NCBI GenBank assembly: GCA_944391355.1
Contig: CALXTG010000100.1
Coordinates: 1-6,161, forward strand
From: an uncultured Alphaproteobacteria bacterium
GTDB lineage: Bacteria; Pseudomonadota; Alphaproteobacteria; RF32; CAG-239
DNA: 6,161 nt
Reading direction: 5' to 3'
Numbering within the stretch: the stretch's first letter is position 1; every line of letters begins with the position of its first letter. A model generated the notes under the pieces. The model made no database searches and was not told the DNA's origin. It worked only from the letters and a program-made list of their open reading frames with translations. The translations under genes were made by a program, and so were the position numbers. Of this stretch, positions 1-5,404 are shown one piece after another.

Positions 1-185
1 TGCGGAAACTTTTGTTTAACGGTAATAAAGCTTATGAGGCTTTTATGAAAAGCCCGAACCGTGCCTGGGCAGAACAGCATAATATTGAACTGGTCTTGAT
101 GCCCTCAACCAGCCCGGCCAATGCCTCGCAGAGTTTTGACTGGAAATTGGATATATGGTATCATCATCTAAAAGAAAAATTTTAA
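1..185 (+). CDS. DNA-deoxyinosine glycosylase / UDG-superfamily protein, 3' fragment
   Basis: This is the C-terminal ~60 residues of a gene that starts before the window; the open frame runs from base 3 to a TAA at 183-185. It contains an FNGNKAYEAF stretch followed by MPSTSPANAS, then a Trp-rich end (DWKLDIWYHHL). The pairing of (F/C)NGxxAY with an (L/M)PSTSPANA loop, which belongs to the DNA-binding face, is characteristic of the small (about 160-residue) family annotated as DNA-deoxyinosine glycosylase within the uracil-DNA glycosylase superfamily. Those enzymes excise deaminated purines such as hypoxanthine in the cytoplasm. The catalytic N-terminal part is outside the window and cannot be checked. 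The gene converges on the minus-strand operon that ends at 284. The family call is fairly sure; the exact base specificity is not. Confidence 0.72.
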   Translation, partial: RKLLFNGNKAYEAFMKSPNRAWAEQHNIELVLMPSTSPANASQSFDWKLDIWYHHLKEKF

Positions 186-248
186 TGGATGCACAAAAAT
201 ATATCGGTAAGGAAATAAACGCGATTATTACAAAATAATCCGGTGATA

Positions 249-276
249 AAAATGAGGGGCACTTTTAACGCCCCCG
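249..276 (-). terminator. Intrinsic terminator of the minus-strand operon
   Basis: Read on the minus strand, a GGGGC / GCCCC stem (arms at 270-274 and 256-260) with a 9-nt loop is followed by TCATTTTTATC. It lies just past the TAA of the flavoprotein gene at 284. The stem is only 5 bp but all G/C. On the plus strand no T-run follows directly, so it should act mainly on the leftward operon. Confidence 0.6.
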
Positions 277-283
277 AGGATAT

Positions 284-823
284 TTATATATTTCTGCCGG
301 CTTCATAGGCTTCCTGCATGGCAGGTTGACCTTTGATATCGCCGATTTGCCAGGCGCCGGTGCCGTAGATAACGCCTTTCTCACGGGCGTCTTCCAAACA
401 ATCTTCGGTAAAACCGCGGAATCCTTCCAAAGTTTTTTCCATATTGGCATGACTGTTGTCGGCCGCTGCGACAATAAAATAAAAATCTTTGTGACTGATT
501 TCGCCGTATCGCGGAACCGTACGGTCAATCAGGGTTTTCATTTGACCGTTCATGCTGTAAAAGTAGACCGGAGTTGCCATGACAATAACATCGGCTTTGA
601 CCATTTTATCCAGAATCTCTGCCATATCGTCTTTAATAACACATTGATGCGTGCTGTTGCAGACGCCGCAGCCGCGACAATAGTGAATCTGTTTTTCGTT
701 GATAAAGATTTTTTCTACGCTGTGTCCGACTTCTTCGGCGCCGCGTTTAAATTCGTCACAGAGTAAATCCGAATTTCCGTGTTTGCGAAAACTTCCCGAA
801 AGAATGAGTACTTTTTTAGACAT
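284..823 (-). CDS. Flavodoxin-fold NAD(P)H-dependent FMN reductase with four-Cys motif
   Basis: A 179-residue cytoplasmic flavoprotein of the NADPH-dependent FMN reductase / iron-sulfur flavoprotein type. The N-terminal strand and phosphate-binding loop, LSGSFRKHGNS (residues 8-18), fit binding of FMN phosphate. The second flavin-binding loop is ATPVYFYSMNGQMK (83-96). Between them is C49-x2-C52-x2-C55-x5-C61, then DDM. Compact Cys clusters of this spacing hold a 4Fe-4S cluster in archaeal Isf proteins, but many bacterial relatives carry the motif without proof of a cluster. It is the last gene of the operon: its ATG lies 3 nt beyond the CMD stop codon, and its ribosome site (AAAGGAA) sits inside the end of that gene, so translation is probably coupled. 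No signal peptide is seen. It probably supplies electrons to, or detoxifies the same compound as, the upstream gene products; the substrate is unknown. Confidence 0.85.
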   Translation of the reverse strand: MSKKVLILSGSFRKHGNSDLLCDEFKRGAEEVGHSVEKIFINEKQIHYCRGCGVCNSTHQCVIKDDMAEILDKMVKADVIVMATPVYFYSMNGQMKTLIDRTVPRYGEISHKDFYFIVAAADNSHANMEKTLEGFRGFTEDCLEDAREKGVIYGTGAWQIGDIKGQPAMQEAYEAGRNI

Positions 824-826
824 GAT

Positions 827-1627
827 TTATTCCTTTGCAATTTCATTAATGGCCGTGATACCGTTTAGTGAACGGGGATAACCTATATAGGGCAGCAGCT
901 GGGTAACGGTATCAAGTAAAACCTGCCGGTTATTGCCGACATTCAGATTTCCCTGTACATGAGCTTTAACCTGAGGATCTGCGCCGCCCATCGAGACCAG
1001 TAATGAAAATGTCAGCAGTTCGCGGGTTTTTGTATCTAACCCCGAGCGGGTGTAATAATCACCGAAGCAGTTTGCCGAAAGATAATCCTGAATATGTTTC
1101 AGTTCTGCGGGAGCGGAAGCCCGCATTGCATCAATATGTTCTTTACCGAAAATGGAACTCTGAACGGCAATACCTTTTTCCAGACGATTTTCCGGAGTTG
1201 TATTGCTTTGCTCTTCCAGAGGCAGTTTAATGCCTCTTTGCCGCAAAACCCGGTTAGTGAGACGTAGAAAATCATAAACTTTAGCCATACCGACATAGGG
1301 AATTGCCTGATAAACAACCTCTTTGGCTTCAACCGGAGAAACGCCGTTATCTAGTGCCTGATGCAGAATAAGCGGATATTCGCCGCGGGCCTGTGTGGCA
1401 ATATGCGCGGACAAAAGCACCAGGAAACGGGTTTTAACGTCAAGGTTTCCCTGCGGTTTAACTTCGTTATTCACAAAATTTCCCCACAAGAAAGCTAATT
1501 CGGGATCTGTTTTGTTTAAATCTTTCATTTTAATTTCTTCCTTATGCCATATATGCAGATAACAGCCTGAGACCGAAGTCATGACAATCAGAGCCGTGAC
1601 GGTAAGTATTTTTTGCCATAATTTCAT
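827..1627 (-). CDS. Two-domain carboxymuconolactone decarboxylase (CMD/AhpD-like) family protein with lipoprotein-type leader
   Basis: 266 residues with two CMD-type repeats. Repeat 1 (about 61-122) has NLDVKTRFLVLL, H89 and IPYVGMAK. Repeat 2 (about 184-255) has GLDTKTRELLTFSLL, H223 in KAHVQGNL, and LLPYIGYPRSL. Neither repeat has the AhpD CxxC pair, so thiol peroxidase activity of the AhpD kind is unlikely; the real reaction is unknown. Residues 1-22 form a short basic and hydrophobic leader ending in VSGC, a good lipobox, which predicts lipidation on Cys22. The +2 residue is Tyr, not Asp, which in enterobacterial sorting would favour the outer membrane. Two starts are possible: the ATG at 1627 (GGAG, 15 nt after the cupin stop) gives the lipoprotein, while an internal ATG at 1526-1528 (Met34) has its own AAGGAAG and would give a cytoplasmic form beginning where ordinary family members begin. 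Second gene of the operon. Confidence 0.86.
   Translation of the reverse strand: MKLWQKILTVTALIVMTSVSGCYLHIWHKEEIKMKDLNKTDPELAFLWGNFVNNEVKPQGNLDVKTRFLVLLSAHIATQARGEYPLILHQALDNGVSPVEAKEVVYQAIPYVGMAKVYDFLRLTNRVLRQRGIKLPLEEQSNTTPENRLEKGIAVQSSIFGKEHIDAMRASAPAELKHIQDYLSANCFGDYYTRSGLDTKTRELLTFSLLVSMGGADPQVKAHVQGNLNVGNNRQVLLDTVTQLLPYIGYPRSLNGITAINEIAKE
1537..1543 (-). promoter_or_regulatory. Internal ribosome-binding site before Met34 of the CMD gene
   Basis: AAGGAAG on the minus strand lies 8 nt ahead of the in-frame ATG at 1528-1526. Initiation here would skip the lipoprotein leader. The match is good, but purine-rich codons (Lys-Glu-Glu) can give the same sequence by chance. Confidence 0.35.
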
Positions 1628-1641
1628 TTATTTTCTCCGGG

Positions 1642-2118
1642 TTATTTATATTCACTGTCAGTTACAGCTTCAAGCCAAGTAACCTGATTATCGGGAACAT
1701 TGGTTTCCAGCGAGATATGCGTAAACCAGCTGTCCGGCGCCGCACCGTGCCAGTGTTCAATATTCGGAGCAATCCGTACAACATCGCCCTTATGTAGGAT
1801 TCTAAGTTCTCCGCTGCGTTCCTGATAACGTCCTTCTCCGGCCAAGACCAAGAGGATTTGTCCGCCGCTGTGCCTATGCCAATTGGTTCTGGCTCCGGGT
1901 TCAAATGTTACATTGCCGATGGGAGCATTGAAAGTTGTATCGTTGGGATTCAACATGGTCAGATAAGTTTGTCCGGTGAAATATTGTCCGTAGGGATTTT
2001 TATCACCTTGAGCAAAAACCGTATCAATAGGTGCTTTTTTCATGTCTTCGGCCTTTCCTTGAGTTACAAAAACAATAGAAAAGACGGCCGCTGCCGCCAG
2101 AGTCTTGAAAGATAACAT
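1642..2118 (-). CDS. Exported single-domain cupin metalloprotein (GtHNL-like ligand set)
   Basis: 158 residues. The N-terminus (1-23, hydrophobic AAAAVFSIVFV, then QGKA before Glu) is a Sec signal peptide, so the mature protein is probably periplasmic. Cupin motif 1 is PGARTNWHRHSGGQ (residues 74-87) and motif 2 is GDVVRIAPNIEHWHG (111-125). Predicted metal ligands are H81, H83, Q87 and H122. A Gln replaces the usual Glu, and the spacing (2, 4, 35) is, as I recall it, that of the Mn-dependent hydroxynitrile lyase cupin of Granulicella (H53, H55, Q59, H94). That family is commonly encoded beside or fused to CMD proteins, as here. Lyase activity is not implied; the natural substrate is unknown. 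The ATG is preceded by GGGAGG at 4 nt. It is the first gene of the operon and lies directly under the MerR-type promoter. Confidence 0.88.
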   Translation of the reverse strand: MLSFKTLAAAAVFSIVFVTQGKAEDMKKAPIDTVFAQGDKNPYGQYFTGQTYLTMLNPNDTTFNAPIGNVTFEPGARTNWHRHSGGQILLVLAGEGRYQERSGELRILHKGDVVRIAPNIEHWHGAAPDSWFTHISLETNVPDNQVTWLEAVTDSEYK

Positions 2119-2157
2119 TATACCTCCCTGATATTTGCTTTTTCGATTCTGTTTTTT

Positions 2158-2188
2158 ATCATAACTTTTAGAGTTTACTCTAAGTCAA
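2158..2188 (-). promoter_or_regulatory. MerR-type promoter and operator of the cupin-CMD-flavoprotein operon
   Basis: On the minus strand, TTGACT (-35, 2188-2183) and TATGAT (-10, 2163-2158) are separated by 19 bp rather than the usual 17. Within the spacer and overlapping the -35 is a perfect dyad, TTAGAGT-2 nt-ACTCTAA (2168-2183). An over-long spacer holding a dyad is the hallmark of promoters activated by MerR proteins, which twist the DNA to realign the two boxes. The merR gene lies divergently next to it. The expected transcript starts about 30-35 nt before the cupin ATG. Confidence 0.85.
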
Positions 2189-2198
2189 GCATTTTTTA

Positions 2199-2230
2199 TT
2201 GACTTTGGTGAAAAATTTTCTAAACATAAA
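2199..2230 (+). promoter_or_regulatory. Likely promoter of merR
   Basis: TTGACT at 2199-2204 faces right, back to back with the operon -35 and 10 bp from it. The -10 is unclear: TAAACA (2221-2226, 16-bp spacer) or CATAAA (2225-2230, 20-bp spacer). AAAGGAG at 2234-2240 then precedes the ATG by 7 nt. A regulator bound at 2168-2183 would sit just upstream, so autoregulation is plausible. Confidence 0.45.
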
Positions 2231-2247
2231 AATAAAGGAGAAAAAAG

Positions 2248-2682
2248 ATGGGATATACAATAGGGCAGGTTGCTAAAAAAATGGGCCTGACCGCACATAC
2301 GCTGCGTTACTATGAAAAAGAGGGGCTGCTCCCCTTTATCAAAAAAAACGGTTCGGGACTGCGCGTTTTTTCCGATAATGATATCGGCTGGCTGGAACTG
2401 ATTGAATGTCTGAAAGGTACCGGAATGTCCTTAAAGGGAATTAAACAATATATCGACTGGTATATCGAAGGCGATTCGACTCTGGAAAAACGCTTGGAAA
2501 TGTTTAAGCAGCAGAAAGTCAATCTGGAAGAACAAATGCTCCAACTGCAAAGGCATATGGAAAAGATTAACTATAAAATTGCTTATTATAGCGAAATAAT
2601 CGCTAACGGCTCTGAAGGCGTTTTTGAACGGAATAAAGAGCTGGCTAAAGAGCGGGAACGCCTTTACGGAATAGATAAATAA
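2248..2682 (+). CDS. MerR-family transcriptional regulator (AdhR/NmlR-like)
   Basis: 144 residues, a normal length. The winged-helix DNA-binding domain covers about 1-70: YTIGQVAKKMGLTAHTLRYYEKEGLL is the MerR helix-turn-helix, followed by the wing (NGSGLRVFSDND) and ECLKGTGMSLKGIKQY. A dimerising coiled coil spans about 78-112 (KRLEMFKQQKVNLEEQMLQL and on), with a short charged tail. It has no metal-binding Cys cluster. A single Cys54 sits in the LIECLKGTGMSL segment, the place where AdhR and NmlR carry the cysteine linked to aldehyde or electrophile sensing; by this analogy it may be a thiol-based sensor. It is divergent from, and very probably activates, the cupin-CMD-flavoprotein operon through the dyad at 2168-2183. 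A Bacillus relative, AdhR, also has a CMD-family gene (yraC) nearby, which supports the theme. The inducer is inferred, not shown. Confidence 0.9.
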   Translation: MGYTIGQVAKKMGLTAHTLRYYEKEGLLPFIKKNGSGLRVFSDNDIGWLELIECLKGTGMSLKGIKQYIDWYIEGDSTLEKRLEMFKQQKVNLEEQMLQLQRHMEKINYKIAYYSEIIANGSEGVFERNKELAKERERLYGIDK

Positions 2683-2737
2683 TAAAACCCGATAAATGGC
2701 GGTTTTAATACGGTTGTGAAAACAACCGTATTTTTTT
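2683..2737 (+). terminator. Strong intrinsic terminator after merR, with a preceding hairpin
   Basis: The main hairpin has arms at 2707-2717 and 2722-2732: 11 bp (AATACGGTTGT / ACAACCGTATT), a GAAA tetraloop and a T-run at 2731-2737. A first hairpin directly after the merR stop pairs TAAAACC (2683-2689) with GGTTTTA (2701-2707). It overlaps the main stem by one base and has no T-run of its own. This should insulate merR from the invertase gene. Confidence 0.92.
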
Positions 2738-2743
2738 ATGCTT

Positions 2744-2773
2744 TTGTTACATAATATGGTATGACAATATGAA
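2744..2773 (+). promoter_or_regulatory. Weak candidate promoter of the invertase gene
   Basis: TTGTTA (2744-2749) and TATGAA (2768-2773) with an 18-bp spacer are the best pair I see between the merR terminator and the invertase. ATGACA (2761-2766) with TTATCT (2785-2790) is an alternative. Neither is strong. A promoter must lie here because the terminator at 2707-2737 isolates the gene. Confidence 0.25.
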
Positions 2774-2838
2774 ATTGCTGGTTTTTATCTTGCCGTGATA
2801 AGAAGGATTCTCAAATTTAACTAATAAAGGAACTAATA

Positions 2839-3441
2839 ATGATATACGGATATATTCGTGTCAGTAGTGACAAACAAACCACGGAAAACCAAGAGTTTGA
2901 AATCAAAAACTTTATGCAGAAGCAAAACATTTTAATAGAGTCCTGGATTAAAGAAACGATCAGCTCAACCAAAGAACTTGATAAGCGAAAGCTGGGAAAA
3001 CTGCTGAAAAAGTTACATGCCGGCGATATTATCATTGCTTCGGAATTATCGCGTTTAGGACGCAACCTGCTGCAAATTATGAGCATTTTGCATTATTGTA
3101 TGAGCAAAAATGTTCAGGTCTGGACAATTAAAGACAATTATCGCCTCGGAACCGATATTCAAAGCAAAGTTCTGGCTTTTGCGTTCGGTTTATCGGCAGA
3201 AATTGAGCGTAATCTGATTTCACAGCGAACCAAGGAGGCATTGGCGCGTTTGAAACATGAAGGAAAAATCTTGGGGCGTCCGGTCGGCAGTAAAAACCGC
3301 CGCTATAAATTAAACGGGCAGGAAGAAAAAATTAAGCTTTTACTCTCTCAAAAAGTTTCTAAAAGTCAGATTGCCCGCCTGTTGAATGTTAATCGTATGA
3401 CAATCCACAAATTTGTAAAAGAAAATCTGACCGAACCTTAG
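2839..3441 (+). CDS. Mpi-type serine recombinase / DNA invertase (complete, apparently active)
   Basis: A 200-residue small serine recombinase of the resolvase/invertase class, the length of the Bacteroides Mpi family. The catalytic domain (1 to about 135) keeps the active-site set: R7 and nucleophile S9 in YIRVSS, R72 and R75 in SRLGRN, and E121, E123, R124 and R130 in AEIERNLISQR, the start of the long dimer helix. GRPVGSK (147-152) leads into a C-terminal Hin-type helix-turn-helix (about 160-195: SKSQIARLLNVNRMTIHKF). Such enzymes cut both strands through a phosphoserine link and invert or resolve DNA between short sites. AAAGGA sits 7 nt before the ATG. The gene stands alone between the merR terminator and a 271-bp gap. 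Its target sites are not evident in the window. As a family it is firm; invertase rather than resolvase is inferred from similarity and context. Confidence 0.9.
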   Translation: MIYGYIRVSSDKQTTENQEFEIKNFMQKQNILIESWIKETISSTKELDKRKLGKLLKKLHAGDIIIASELSRLGRNLLQIMSILHYCMSKNVQVWTIKDNYRLGTDIQSKVLAFAFGLSAEIERNLISQRTKEALARLKHEGKILGRPVGSKNRRYKLNGQEEKIKLLLSQKVSKSQIARLLNVNRMTIHKFVKENLTEP

Positions 3442-3653
3442 TTTTTTATTTGCTGCTTAACTAGAGTATCAAAGCCGCTAACCGGCTGTAATAAATTGAT
3501 AAAAAAAATCGTCCGTTAGATTTATGCGAAAAAATCAGGGCAATATGCATAATGTTACTGTATAGTTAAAATAAACAAATAGTGGAAAAGACAAAGTTTA
3601 TTAAAAAAACTCTTGCATTAGATGTATTCTTTATATAGGATAGCAGTCGCAAT
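3442..3653 (+). other. Intergenic region / leader between the two recombinase genes
   Basis: AT-rich DNA without a convincing gene. It holds a small hairpin (AGCCG/CGGCT, 3473-3487, 5-nt loop, no T-run) and the inverted 7-mers TTAACTA (3457-3463) and TAGTTAA (3563-3569), about 100 bp apart. A candidate promoter lies near its right end. No RNA-polymerase terminator is obvious after the invertase stop at 3441, so some read-through into the next operon is possible. Confidence 0.5.
3613..3641 (+). promoter_or_regulatory. Candidate promoter of the recombinase-like/glycan operon
   Basis: TTGCAT (3613-3618) and TAGGAT (3636-3641) with a 17-bp spacer; TATAGG at 3634-3639 is an alternative -10. Transcription would start around 3648, only a few bases before an ATG at 3654 that opens a 20-codon frame. 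Each box matches consensus at only about four of six positions. Confidence 0.35.
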
Positions 3654-3716
3654 ATGAAAACGGAGGATTTTTGTAAGCAGTTGCTTGGCATTATTCCTCG
3701 TCAAATCGGAATGTGA
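3654..3716 (+). CDS. Possible 20-codon leader ORF overlapping the next gene's start
   Basis: ATG at 3654 opens a 20-residue frame (starts MKTEDFCKQLL, ends RQIGM) closing with TGA at 3714-3716. The stop overlaps the GTG start at 3713 of the recombinase-like gene inside ATGTGA, an arrangement that suits translational coupling by termination and re-initiation. No Shine-Dalgarno sits at a good distance before this ATG (AGGA is 13 nt away), and GGAGG at 3662-3666 falls inside the frame. It may be a regulatory leader, a gene remnant or chance; I recognise no family. Confidence 0.25.
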   Translation: MKTEDFCKQLLGIIPRQIGM

Positions 3717-4276
3717 AAGTGATCTACGGCTTTGTAAATACATCATTACCCAATGAGGGAGAACAAGTCAGTTTACTGCGGGCTTATGTAAAAAAACATC
3801 GGCTCGGTGAGCTGCAGTTTATCCGTACGGGAAACATTTCCGACTTGACGGGGTATTCTTTTAATCCCGGAGATATTTTGCTGGTAGATAATATTTCATC
3901 AATCGGCAGTTCTTTGCGGCAGATTCGCTCTGTCCTGCAAAGTTTTGCCAAAAGCCGCATAAATTTTACTTCGGTGATTGAAGATTATTCTTTTGGCGCG
4001 GATATCAATTTTGAATTTGCCGTCAAAGCTCTGGATTTTGTAATCAAATTGCGAAAAGATCTGATTTCCCGCGCGACGGTTCAGGCCTTGGAAGCCGTCA
4101 GGTCTGACGGAAAAGTATTGGGTCGTCCCAAAGGCCGTAAAAGCAGCGTTTACAAATTATCCGGAAAAGAAAAGCAGATTAATGAGTTGCTGGCAGAGGG
4201 ATATTCCAAAGTCGAAATTGCCAAACGTCTGGGCATTACTCGTACAACTTTATACAGTTTTTTAAACAAAGGTTAA
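3713..4276 (+). CDS. Catalytically degenerate serine-recombinase-like DNA-binding protein
   Basis: 187 residues, start GTG, intact frame, clearly related to the invertase upstream. Aligned by hand, it has lost the catalytic arginines: R7 becomes N9 (YGFVNTS), and R72 and R75 become S63 and S66 (ISSIGSS for LSRLGRN). In the long helix, E121, E123, R124 and R130 become K112, R114, K115 and A121. A serine remains at the nucleophile place (S11), but strand exchange should be impossible. In contrast, the GRPKGRK linker and Hin-type helix-turn-helix (about 135-187: SKVEIAKRLGITRTTLYSF) are well kept, about 24 of 55 residues identical to the active enzyme. The open, full-length frame suggests selection for DNA binding rather than decay. 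It is the first gene of an operon, 5 nt before the aminotransferase, so a regulatory role there is inferred. It could instead modulate the invertase by sharing its sites or forming mixed dimers. Confidence 0.85.
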   Translation: MKVIYGFVNTSLPNEGEQVSLLRAYVKKHRLGELQFIRTGNISDLTGYSFNPGDILLVDNISSIGSSLRQIRSVLQSFAKSRINFTSVIEDYSFGADINFEFAVKALDFVIKLRKDLISRATVQALEAVRSDGKVLGRPKGRKSSVYKLSGKEKQINELLAEGYSKVEIAKRLGITRTTLYSFLNKG

Positions 4277-4281
4277 ATGAG

Positions 4282-5388
4282 ATGACGAAGATAAATGTAA
4301 CCAAGCCTTATTTGCCGCCCAAAAGCGAGTATCAGCAGCAGGTTTCGGAAATTTTTGATAATTGTATTTTAACCAATCAGGGACCGAAGGTTCAGGAGCT
4401 GGAAAGTATTTTGAAAAAATATCTGCAGGCAGAAAATTTTCATTATGTGACCAACGGAACGATAGCTTTGCAGCTGGCGTTAAAGGCTTTGGCGATTGAA
4501 GACGGAGAAATCATCACCACGCCGTTTTCTTATGTCGCGACAACCTCATCAATATTATGGGAGAGATGCAAGCCGGTATTTGTAGATATAGAAGCGGATA
4601 ATTTTACGATTGACGTGGATAAGATTGAAGCGGCGATTACGCCGCGAACCAAAGCCATTATGGCGGTTCATGTTTTTGGTTATGCGTGTGCGATTGAGAA
4701 AATACAAGAGATTGCCGACCGATATAAATTGAAGGTAATTTACGATGCGGCGCATAGTTTCGGAAGCAGGTATAAAGGGCAGGCTTTAAGTTGTTACGGA
4801 GATATATCGACGTTGTCGTTTCATGCGACCAAATTGTTTCATACGATAGAAGGCGGCGCTTGTATTGTAAAGGAAAAGGCCGTCAGCGACCGGTTGGAAA
4901 TGATAAAGCGTTTCGGTCATCAGGGAGATGATTATTATTGTTTGGGAATTAATGCAAAACAAGATGAATTCAATGCGGCGATGGGTTTGGCAATTTTTCC
5001 GCATTTGCCAGAGATTATTGCGTCCCGCCGTTATATCAGCGAGACATATGACTATCATTTGACGGGGGTGGTTGAACGTCCCAAATCTCAGAGTGGGCTT
5101 GAGTATAATTATGCCTATTATCCGGTCTTGTTCAGATCGGAGGAGGAGCTGTTAAAAGTATTTGCGGCATTGAATGCGGAAGAAATTTTTCCGCGCAGAT
5201 ATTTTTATCCGAGCCTGAATAATCTGCCGTATTTGCAGGAAAAACAAATTTGCCCGGTTTCGGAAGATATCAGCCGCCGTATCGCCTGCCTGCCGTTCTA
5301 TCCGGGGTTGAGCGAAGAAATAATCAGTAAAATCTGTCAGATCATTAAAACTGCTCTTCTCAATGTAAAGATGCAGGAAACAGCCTGA
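4282..5388 (+). CDS. DegT/DnrJ/EryC1/StrS aminotransferase, VioA-like (nucleotide-sugar transaminase)
   Basis: A complete 368-residue PLP enzyme of the sugar aminotransferase family, fold type I. Visible landmarks: TNQGPKVQELE (31-41); TNGTIALQLAL (57-67), for cofactor phosphate and substrate; TTPFSYVATTSS (79-90); the PLP-ring aspartate in YDAAHSFG (D155); and SFHATKLFHTIEGG (179-192) with the Schiff-base lysine K184. The FHATKxFxTxEGG form resembles VioA-type enzymes, which turn dTDP-4-keto-6-deoxyglucose into dTDP-4-amino-4,6-dideoxyglucose (Qui4N), more than the KNxGAxGDGG form of 3-aminotransferases. The family is certain, the substrate tentative. The ATG comes 5 nt after the recombinase-like stop, with AAAGG inside that gene's end, so the two are co-translated. 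A WbqC-family gene follows after 16 nt. The enzyme is cytoplasmic, making precursors for a surface polysaccharide. Confidence 0.92.
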   Translation: MTKINVTKPYLPPKSEYQQQVSEIFDNCILTNQGPKVQELESILKKYLQAENFHYVTNGTIALQLALKALAIEDGEIITTPFSYVATTSSILWERCKPVFVDIEADNFTIDVDKIEAAITPRTKAIMAVHVFGYACAIEKIQEIADRYKLKVIYDAAHSFGSRYKGQALSCYGDISTLSFHATKLFHTIEGGACIVKEKAVSDRLEMIKRFGHQGDDYYCLGINAKQDEFNAAMGLAIFPHLPEIIASRRYISETYDYHLTGVVERPKSQSGLEYNYAYYPVLFRSEEELLKVFAALNAEEIFPRRYFYPSLNNLPYLQEKQICPVSEDISRRIACLPFYPGLSEEIISKICQIIKTALLNVKMQETA

Positions 5389-5404
5389 ATTAAGGATAAG
5401 TATA

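Noticed and set aside
185..238. 17-codon ORF (MDAQKYIGKE...) whose ATG overlaps the glycosylase stop as TAATG.
   Set aside because: Too short to assign, no ribosome site of its own, and the frame shows no family match after its stop. It could be a remnant of a lost downstream gene, but nothing proves it.
223..240. GATTATT/AATAATC hairpin as a terminator for the glycosylase gene.
   Set aside because: Stem is almost all A/T and is followed by CGGTG, not a T-run.
326..766. 146-codon plus-strand frame opposite the flavoprotein gene.
   Set aside because: It mirrors the minus-strand gene, which has clear family motifs, a ribosome site and operon context; the opposite frame shows no recognisable domain.
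3524..3565. 13-codon ORF starting at ATG 3524 in the intergenic gap.
   Set aside because: No ribosome site, very short, and no coding signal.
3457..3569. Inverted 7-mers TTAACTA / TAGTTAA as possible invertase crossover sites around a ~100-bp segment; a further TTAACTA lies at 2817-2823.
   Set aside because: Seven-base matches are expected by chance in AT-rich DNA of this length, the same 7-mer also occurs inside merR near 2567, and extension beyond 7 bp is poor. No clear promoter sits wholly inside the segment.
3713..4276. Calling the second recombinase gene a pseudogene.
   Set aside because: The frame is intact at full length, the helix-turn-helix is conserved, and it is tightly spaced with the following gene; loss is confined to catalytic positions.
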